Origin: JANMQK01 sp031370485
Lineage (GTDB): Bacteria > Acidobacteriota > Polarisedimenticolia > Gp22-AA2
Length of the DNA stretch: 30,687 nucleotides
Assembly (NCBI GenBank): GCA_031370485.1
Contig: JANMQK010000004.1
Coordinates: forward strand, 1 to 30,687
Direction of reading: 5' to 3'
The notes below the pieces were generated by a model. That model made no database searches, had not been told where the DNA came from, and saw only the letters and a list, made by a program, of their open reading frames with translations. Within the stretch, counting starts at the first letter, position 1. Every line of letters begins with the position of its first letter. The position numbers and the translations under genes are program-made. This document shows positions 24,824-30,687 of this stretch, in pieces.

Positions 24824-27019
24824 CTATCCGAGCGTCATCGTGCAACGGCCGCCGGCGGGCGGCAGCGGCCCTCCGGGAGCGGGTTCCTGCCGCGTGACCC
24901 TCGGTCCGGATCCCGTGGCGCGACAGGCCAGCCCCCGCGCGGCGAGCGTTTCGCTCGCCTGGCGCAGGCTCATCCCCGTGAGGTCCGGCATCCCCGTCGC
25001 GGACTCCTGAGAGTCCGCCTCGTCGCCCTGATCGGTCCGGTCGGCGGCGCGCGCCGTGACGCCCTGCGGCATCGCGGCGATGAGCGCCTCGAGGACCCGG
25101 CCGCGCGCCGGCGCCCTGCCCGTCCCGGCCGCGGGCCGCGCGCGGCTCACCGCGTGCAGCGCCGAGCGGGCGGGAAGGGCCTGGTCGGCGCCGTCCCCTT
25201 CGCCGAGCGAGGCGCGCAAAGGGCGGTCTATGACCAGCGTTTCATCCTGGTCGGGCGGAACTCCCAGGTACTGGAGCACGGGCCGCGCGATCTTCTCGAA
25301 CACCGGCGCCGCGACGTCGCCGCCGTGGAACTTCGCCCCTTTCGGCTCGTCCACCATCACGACGATCACGAGGGCCGGCTGGCCGGCGGGGACGATACCG
25401 GCGAACCAGGAGACGTGCCGGTTGCGCGAGTAACGTCCGGTAGCGTCGATCTTTTGGGCCGTGCCCGTCTTCCCCCCGACGCTGTACCCGGGAACCGATG
25501 CCGCGCGCCCGGTCCCCTCGACCGTGACCGACTGCAGCATCCGGCGGAGGGTGCGCGCCGCGGTGGCGGCGATCGCGCGCCGCGCGGTCGTCTCGTCAGG
25601 GGCGGCCGGGATGCGGCGCCCGTCGGGGGCCACGGTTTCGCGCACGATGTAGGGCCGTCTCCAGACGCCGTCGTTGGCCACCGCTCCCAGCGCCGCGGCG
25701 AGCTGCAGCGGGGTGGCGCCAATCTCCTGGCCCATCGCGATCGATGCCAGCGACAGGCCCGACCAGTCGGAAAGGTCGCGCAGCAGCCCCGGGCTTTCTC
25801 CCGGCAACTCCAGTCCGGTCCTTCGTCCGAAGCCGAAGCGGCGGATGACGTCGATGAAATCCTGCGAGCCGACCTTCTGGGCGATCTTGATGGCGCCGAT
25901 GTTGCTCGACTTGGCCAGGACCTCCGTGAAGGTCAGGCTTCCAAACGGCAGCCGATCCTCGTGGAACCGGTGCCTGGCGACAACCAGCGATCCGTTCTCG
26001 CACCAGATGGCCTCGTCGGGCCGCACACGGCCGGTGTTGAGGGCCGCGGCCGCGGTGACCACCTTGAAGGTCGAGCCCGGCTCGTAGAAGTCGGCGACCG
26101 CGCGGTCGCGGCGCGACTCCTCCTGCGAGACGCCGAAGGCGTTCGGATCGAAGGTCGGGCGGCTGGCGAGGGCGAGGACTTCGCCGGTCTGGGGCCGCAG
26201 CACGACCACCGCCGCCCCGCTCGCGGAGGTCGCGGCCATGCTGGCATCGAGCTCGCGCTCGGCGACGTGCTGGATCACCTCGTCGAGCGTCAGCACCAGC
26301 CCCGCGCCGGGCGTCGCCTCGGTGCGCGCCCGGTCCAGCACGCGCCCGCCGCGGCCGTCGCGCTGGAACAGCATCCGGCCGGGCGTTCCCTTGATCGCGT
26401 CGTTGTAGGCGAACTCCAGCCCGGCCTGCCCCTGGTTGTCCATCCCGCAGGCCCCCACGACATGCGCCGCGAGCGACTGCTTCGGGTAGTAGCGCCGGCT
26501 CTCGCGGACGAATCCGATGCCGGCGATCTGGAGCGCCTCGATCCGCTGGCGCAGCCCGGGGGTGATCTTCCGCTTCAGCCAGACGAAGTGACGGTCGCTC
26601 TCGAGGCGCGATCGCACTTCGGACGCCTTGAGGTCGAGAAGCGGCGCCAGGCGGCGCGCCGCGGACGACGCCTCCCCCACGTCGGCCGGATCGGCGAACA
26701 CCGAGTCGACGTCGAGGCTCAGGGCAAGCTCCTTGCCGTTGCGGTCGAGAATCGGGCCGCGGCGCGGGTCGAGGACGATTTCCTTTTCCTGTTGCGAGCG
26801 CGCCTGGTCCAGCAGATCCGGGGCCCGGATGACTTGAAGATGCGCGCAGCGGGCGCCGAGGGCGAGGAGCCCGGCGCCCACGGTCGCGGCCACGAGTATC
26901 AGGCGGGCGCGGCGCGCGCGCGCCAGCGCCGCGCGGGAGGCGCCCTCACGCCAGCCGCCGCGGGTGTTCTCGTCCCTGGAAGCGGCTGCGGCGCGTGCGC
27001 CCGGACGGTCGAGCCTCAC
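24824..27019 (-). CDS. ftsI: Septal transpeptidase FtsI (class B PBP) with C-terminal PASTA domain
   Basis: 731 residues from GTG 27019, which overlaps the ftsL stop (GTGA). A basic, disordered N-terminus precedes one transmembrane segment at about 40-58. The PBP dimerisation domain spans about 80-235 (LDPRRGPILDRNGKELA). The transpeptidase has SxxK at S316-K319 (PGSTFK), SSN at 371-373 and KTG at 517-519. After residue 590 comes an 80-residue Gly/Ala/Arg-rich linker and one PASTA domain at 677-731 (MPDLTGMSLRQASETLAARG). E. coli FtsI lacks PASTA; Gram-positive and several deep diderm lineages have it. It partners FtsW and FtsL from the same operon. The open frame continuing to 27535 is read-through of ftsL. 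Confidence 0.95.
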   Translation of the reverse strand: MRLDRPGARAAAASRDENTRGGWREGASRAALARARRARLILVAATVGAGLLALGARCAHLQVIRAPDLLDQARSQQEKEIVLDPRRGPILDRNGKELALSLDVDSVFADPADVGEASSAARRLAPLLDLKASEVRSRLESDRHFVWLKRKITPGLRQRIEALQIAGIGFVRESRRYYPKQSLAAHVVGACGMDNQGQAGLEFAYNDAIKGTPGRMLFQRDGRGGRVLDRARTEATPGAGLVLTLDEVIQHVAERELDASMAATSASGAAVVVLRPQTGEVLALASRPTFDPNAFGVSQEESRRDRAVADFYEPGSTFKVVTAAAALNTGRVRPDEAIWCENGSLVVARHRFHEDRLPFGSLTFTEVLAKSSNIGAIKIAQKVGSQDFIDVIRRFGFGRRTGLELPGESPGLLRDLSDWSGLSLASIAMGQEIGATPLQLAAALGAVANDGVWRRPYIVRETVAPDGRRIPAAPDETTARRAIAATAARTLRRMLQSVTVEGTGRAASVPGYSVGGKTGTAQKIDATGRYSRNRHVSWFAGIVPAGQPALVIVVMVDEPKGAKFHGGDVAAPVFEKIARPVLQYLGVPPDQDETLVIDRPLRASLGEGDGADQALPARSALHAVSRARPAAGTGRAPARGRVLEALIAAMPQGVTARAADRTDQGDEADSQESATGMPDLTGMSLRQASETLAARGLACRATGSGPRVTRQEPAPGGPLPPAGGRCTMTLG

Positions 27020-27525
27020 GGCGTCTCCTTCTGCGGCCGCGGCAGGGGGAACGCGCCTGCCGAGGCGGCGGTGTAGCGGCGCGCGGGCCGCCGGGTGTCC
27101 GGCCTGGCCGGCGCCGGCGTCGGGGCCGACCCGTCGGCGGGGAGTGTCGTCACAGGGCCGGGCTGCTCCTCGGGGACGCCGCCGGCCACCGCCACGCGCC
27201 GCACGTCCTCGGGCTGCGGATCGACGAGGCCGAGCTGCTGCCGGGCCACCCGCTCGATCCGGTTCGGCGACATGAGGAGCGACCGCTCCACGGCCATCCG
27301 CTTGTTGATCTCCACCAGGTCCTGCTTTTCCTTCTGCAGCTGCTCCACCCGGTACGAGAGGCGGATGAACTCGACCCGCTGCCAGACGTAGACGAGAAGG
27401 GGGGCCGCGATGGCGGCGCCGTACAGGACGAAGCGGCCCAGGTCGCGCGCCTTGGCCCTGTCCTTCTCCCGCACGAGGCGGGCGTTCATCCGCAGGCGCG
27501 AGTCGTGAGCGCGCGACCGTGTCAT
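27016..27525 (-). CDS. ftsL: FtsL-like bitopic division protein
   Basis: A 169-residue protein placed exactly where ftsL is expected. After a basic cytoplasmic tail of about 30 residues, one transmembrane segment (about 31-47) leads into a coiled coil: RLSYRVEQLQKEKQDLVEIN, then LLMSPNRIERVARQQLGLVDP, the typical FtsL/DivIC ending. Unusually, a Pro/Ala-rich tail of about 60 residues follows (e.g. APTPAPARPDTRRPARR), where most FtsL proteins stop. It would form the FtsQLB-type complex; no FtsB is seen here. The ATG overlaps the rsmH stop in ATGA. Confidence 0.85.
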   Translation of the reverse strand: MTRSRAHDSRLRMNARLVREKDRAKARDLGRFVLYGAAIAAPLLVYVWQRVEFIRLSYRVEQLQKEKQDLVEINKRMAVERSLLMSPNRIERVARQQLGLVDPQPEDVRRVAVAGGVPEEQPGPVTTLPADGSAPTPAPARPDTRRPARRYTAASAGAFPLPRPQKETP

Positions 27526-28466
27526 GCGGCCTCACCGAGGCGTTCCACGGCGCGCAGGAGGGCGCTGCGGCTTCGCGGATTGCCGCGCATCTCCTCAGGC
27601 CCGGGGCGGACCGGGCGGCTGCCGACGAGGTGCACCAGGTCGGGCCGCCCGCAGGCGCAGATCGGGAGATCCCGCGGGCAGATGCAGCGCTGCGCCAGGC
27701 CGCGGAACGCGCGCTTGACGATCCGATCCTCGAGCGAGTGGAACGAGATGGCCGCCAGGCGGCCTCCCGGGCGGAGCCGCAGCGCCATCACCTCGAGGAG
27801 AGCGTCGAGCCCCTCGAGCTCGCCGTTCACCGCGATGCGCAGCGCCTGGAACGTGAGCGTCGCGGCATCGATGTGCGTGCGGCGCGCGGCGGCGGCCCGG
27901 CCGACGACGGCGGCGAGGCGGACGGTGGATTGAAATGGCGCCCTGGCGCGCTCCGTCACGATGGCCCGCGCGATACGCCGCGCGGCCGGCTCCTCGCCGA
28001 AGCGCTTGAGAAGCAGGGCGAGCTCGCGCTCAGGAAGCCCGTTGACCAGGTCGGCGGCCGTCGTCGCGCTGGTGCGGTCCATCCTCATGTCGAGAGGGCC
28101 GTCCTTTCGCAGGGAGAAGCCGCGCCCGGGGTCGTCGAACTGCAGGGACGAGACCCCGAGGTCGAACAGGGCCCCGTCGATGGGCCCGGTCCCGAGCGAG
28201 TCGAGGATGGAGGGAATCGTCCGGTAGTCGGCGTGCCGCAGGACCACCCTGTCGCCGAAGGGCTCCAGGCGGCCGCGCGCGATCTCGAGGATCTCGGCGT
28301 CGAGGTCGCAGCCGAGCAGCCGCCCGCCGGGGGCCGTGGCGCGCAGGATCGCCTCGGCGTGCCCGCCGGCGCCGAGCGTACCGTCCACCCACCATCCCCC
28401 GGGGAGGCAGCGCAGCGACGCGACCGCCTCGGCGAGAAGGACGGGTCGATGTACCGGCGCTTGCAT
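27522..28466 (-). CDS. rsmH: 16S rRNA (cytosine-1402-N4)-methyltransferase RsmH (MraW)
   Basis: A 314-residue SAM-dependent methyltransferase. HRPVLLAEAVASL and VDGTLGAGGHAEAIL form the SAM pocket; FDLGVSSLQFDDPGRGFS and DGPLDMRMD are diagnostic. NGELEGLDALLE and ISFHSLEDRIVKRAF are near the C-terminus, with the cysteine cluster CICPRDLPICACG. It lies 24 bp after mraZ, the standard position in dcw operons. The length is typical. Confidence 0.97.
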   Translation of the reverse strand: MQAPVHRPVLLAEAVASLRCLPGGWWVDGTLGAGGHAEAILRATAPGGRLLGCDLDAEILEIARGRLEPFGDRVVLRHADYRTIPSILDSLGTGPIDGALFDLGVSSLQFDDPGRGFSLRKDGPLDMRMDRTSATTAADLVNGLPERELALLLKRFGEEPAARRIARAIVTERARAPFQSTVRLAAVVGRAAAARRTHIDAATLTFQALRIAVNGELEGLDALLEVMALRLRPGGRLAAISFHSLEDRIVKRAFRGLAQRCICPRDLPICACGRPDLVHLVGSRPVRPGPEEMRGNPRSRSALLRAVERLGEAA

Positions 28467-28490
28467 TCGATCGCTCGTTGCACGGCCCCC

Positions 28491-28931
28491 TCAGACTCCC
28501 AGCGTCGTCAGGATCAGCCGATCGTCATCGGTCACCGGGTTCGCCGCCAGCATGGCTTCGAACTTCTCGCGGTTCCAGATGTCGAGATAGGTCTGCTTCC
28601 CCAGCACCGCGACGTTGCCGTTGATGCCGCTTTTCTGGCGCAGGAGCGGGTGAATGAGCAGCCGCCCCTGGTCGTCCATGGACGTGACCTGGCCGTAGTA
28701 GTTCACAAAATTCAGGAAGCGCATGGCGGAGGGATGCATCGAGGGGAGCGCGGACAGCTTGGTCTCGATCTCGATCCAGACCGGCATCGGGTAGACGCGG
28801 GCGAACTCGCCGTTGTAGGAGGTGACGAAGCACTCGCGTCCGTACTTCTCCTCGACGTACTTGCGGAAGGCGCTGGGGACGATGACGCGCCCCTTGCCAT
28901 CAACCTTCGCCGGGGAGTTCCCTCGCAGCAT
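28491..28931 (-). CDS. mraZ: Transcriptional regulator MraZ
   Basis: A 146-residue protein with two AbrB-like DNA-binding halves. The first contains GNSPAKVDGKGRVIVPSAFR; the second VTSMDDQGRLLIHPLLR, each with the D-x-x-G-R motif. MraZ binds direct repeats upstream of its own gene and represses (in some species activates) the dcw operon. Here three such repeats lie at the predicted transcription start about 150-175 bp upstream. ATG 28931 has a GAGG ribosome-binding sequence 8-9 bases before it. It is the first gene of the dcw operon. Confidence 0.96.
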   Translation of the reverse strand: MLRGNSPAKVDGKGRVIVPSAFRKYVEEKYGRECFVTSYNGEFARVYPMPVWIEIETKLSALPSMHPSAMRFLNFVNYYGQVTSMDDQGRLLIHPLLRQKSGINGNVAVLGKQTYLDIWNREKFEAMLAANPVTDDDRLILTTLGV

Positions 28932-29072
28932 CTGCCGTCCTCACGTCTTCGGCCGCCGATCCGGCCGCGACGATCCCGCAACCCTCGGACGGGGGACGCC
29001 GTCCTGCTGCGCCCCGCCGAGTCTGTTGCCCGAGCGACCCGTCCTGCCTCTCAGTTGTTTCTTGGCTAGTGA

Positions 29073-29105
29073 GTGGACGCTCCACCGCGCTCCACTTCGC
29101 TCCAC
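29073..29105 (-). promoter_or_regulatory. MraZ operator: three GTGGAGCG boxes with 10-bp period
   Basis: On the minus strand GTGGAGCG occurs at 29105-29098, 29095-29088 and 29085-29078, spaced exactly one DNA turn. A fourth GTGGA faces the other way at 29073-29077, making GTGGA-CGC-TCCAC with the last box. Known MraZ sites are direct repeats of a TGGG- or GTGG-type core at 10 bp. The boxes start where transcription from the TTGACA/TATAGT promoter should begin, so bound MraZ would block promoter escape. Confidence 0.8.
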
Positions 29106-29111
29106 CCGGGC

Positions 29112-29140
29112 ACTATAAGGAAGGGTATTCAGCCTGTCAA
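29112..29140 (-). promoter_or_regulatory. Strong sigma-70 promoter of the dcw operon
   Basis: On the minus strand TTGACA (29140-29135) and TATAGT (29117-29112) are separated by exactly 17 bp, five of six matches in the -10 and six of six in the -35. Transcription would start near 29105, giving a leader of about 170 bases before mraZ. It is the only strong promoter I see for the 16-gene run. Confidence 0.85.
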
Positions 29141-29163
29141 GCGGTTGGGGTGGCCAGGATGCT

Positions 29164-29189
29164 GAAAAATCGGGCTGTTCGGGACAGCC
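29164..29189 (-). terminator. Candidate intrinsic terminator after the aminotransferase gene
   Basis: Read on the minus strand: GGCTGT, loop CCCGA, ACAGCC, then CGATTTTT. The stem is short (6 bp) but the T-run is correct for minus-strand transcripts. It lies between the aminotransferase stop and the dcw promoter, so it would isolate the two units. Confidence 0.5.
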
Positions 29190-29221
29190 GCCGGCCGGGG
29201 GTGGTGTAAGAATTCAGCAAA

Positions 29222-29251
29222 AATCAACCCCTAGTGAATCCGGCGTTGATT
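29222..29251. repeat. Inverted repeat AATCAAC / GTTGATT
   Basis: AATCAAC (29222-29228) and GTTGATT (29245-29251) flank 16 bases. On the minus strand the second arm runs into TTT, so it could be a weak terminator stem for the aminotransferase transcript. It could also be an operator-like site. It lies in the 365-bp gap between mraZ and the aminotransferase gene. Confidence 0.35.
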
Positions 29252-29296
29252 ATCCCCCAGATGCTGTGGGAGGGGAACGAAGATCTATTAAAGAGG

Positions 29297-30687
<1,391 letters not shown>

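Overview
This is a GC-rich chromosomal window (no base count was made) from a diderm bacterium. It is dominated by an almost complete division and cell-wall (dcw) operon on the minus strand, about 10566-29140. Evidence for an outer membrane is an OmpA-type protein with a signal peptide. The DNPR motif in MurE predicts meso-diaminopimelate peptidoglycan. The GC-rich composition, canonical dcw order, PASTA-bearing FtsI and TldD/TldE neighbours would suit an uncultured Acidobacteriota or a similar deep diderm lineage. That placement is a guess, not something the sequence proves.

Left part (1-4300). After the tail of an unidentified gene come, on the plus strand, HtpX (membrane Zn protease), a TerC/Alx-type membrane protein and a small PGPGW-type membrane protein overlapping it by 4 bp. 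Facing them on the minus strand are an FkbM-family methyltransferase and an OmpA-domain protein. Both appear to lack one base: OmpA near its C-terminus and FkbM near its N-terminus. These are either young pseudogenes or consensus errors.

Middle (4300-10565). A promoter-like site precedes a tldD-tldE pair whose reading frames share ATGA. Convergent with it is a two-gene unit, an AmgK-like sugar kinase and a MurU-like nucleotidyltransferase with an added beta-helix. By homology this pair could turn recycled MurNAc into UDP-MurNAc, the substrate of MurC encoded 7 kb away. Next come a CYTH-domain protein and a small, membrane-anchored, six-cysteine protein of unknown function.

Right part (10566-29140, minus strand). 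The order of transcription is mraZ, rsmH, ftsL, ftsI, murE, murF, mraY, murD, ftsW, murG, murC, murB, ftsQ, ftsA, ftsZ, then a PleD-like receiver-GGDEF diguanylate cyclase. Most neighbours overlap or are a few bases apart. ddl is absent from its usual place. Upstream of mraZ are a near-consensus sigma-70 promoter (TTGACA-17-TATAGT) and, at the predicted start site, three GTGGAGCG boxes with exact 10-bp period. These look like the MraZ autoregulatory operator.

Far right (29297-30687). A class III PLP aminotransferase with a cysteine-rich insert runs off the window edge. Terminator-like hairpins separate it from the dcw promoter.

The points most worth a second look are the cyclic-di-GMP synthase coupled one base after ftsZ, a second C-terminal-peptide-like motif in the FtsZ tail, the MraZ operator, the AmgK/MurU pair and the six-cysteine protein. 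I found no CRISPR array, transposon, phage gene, rRNA or tRNA.
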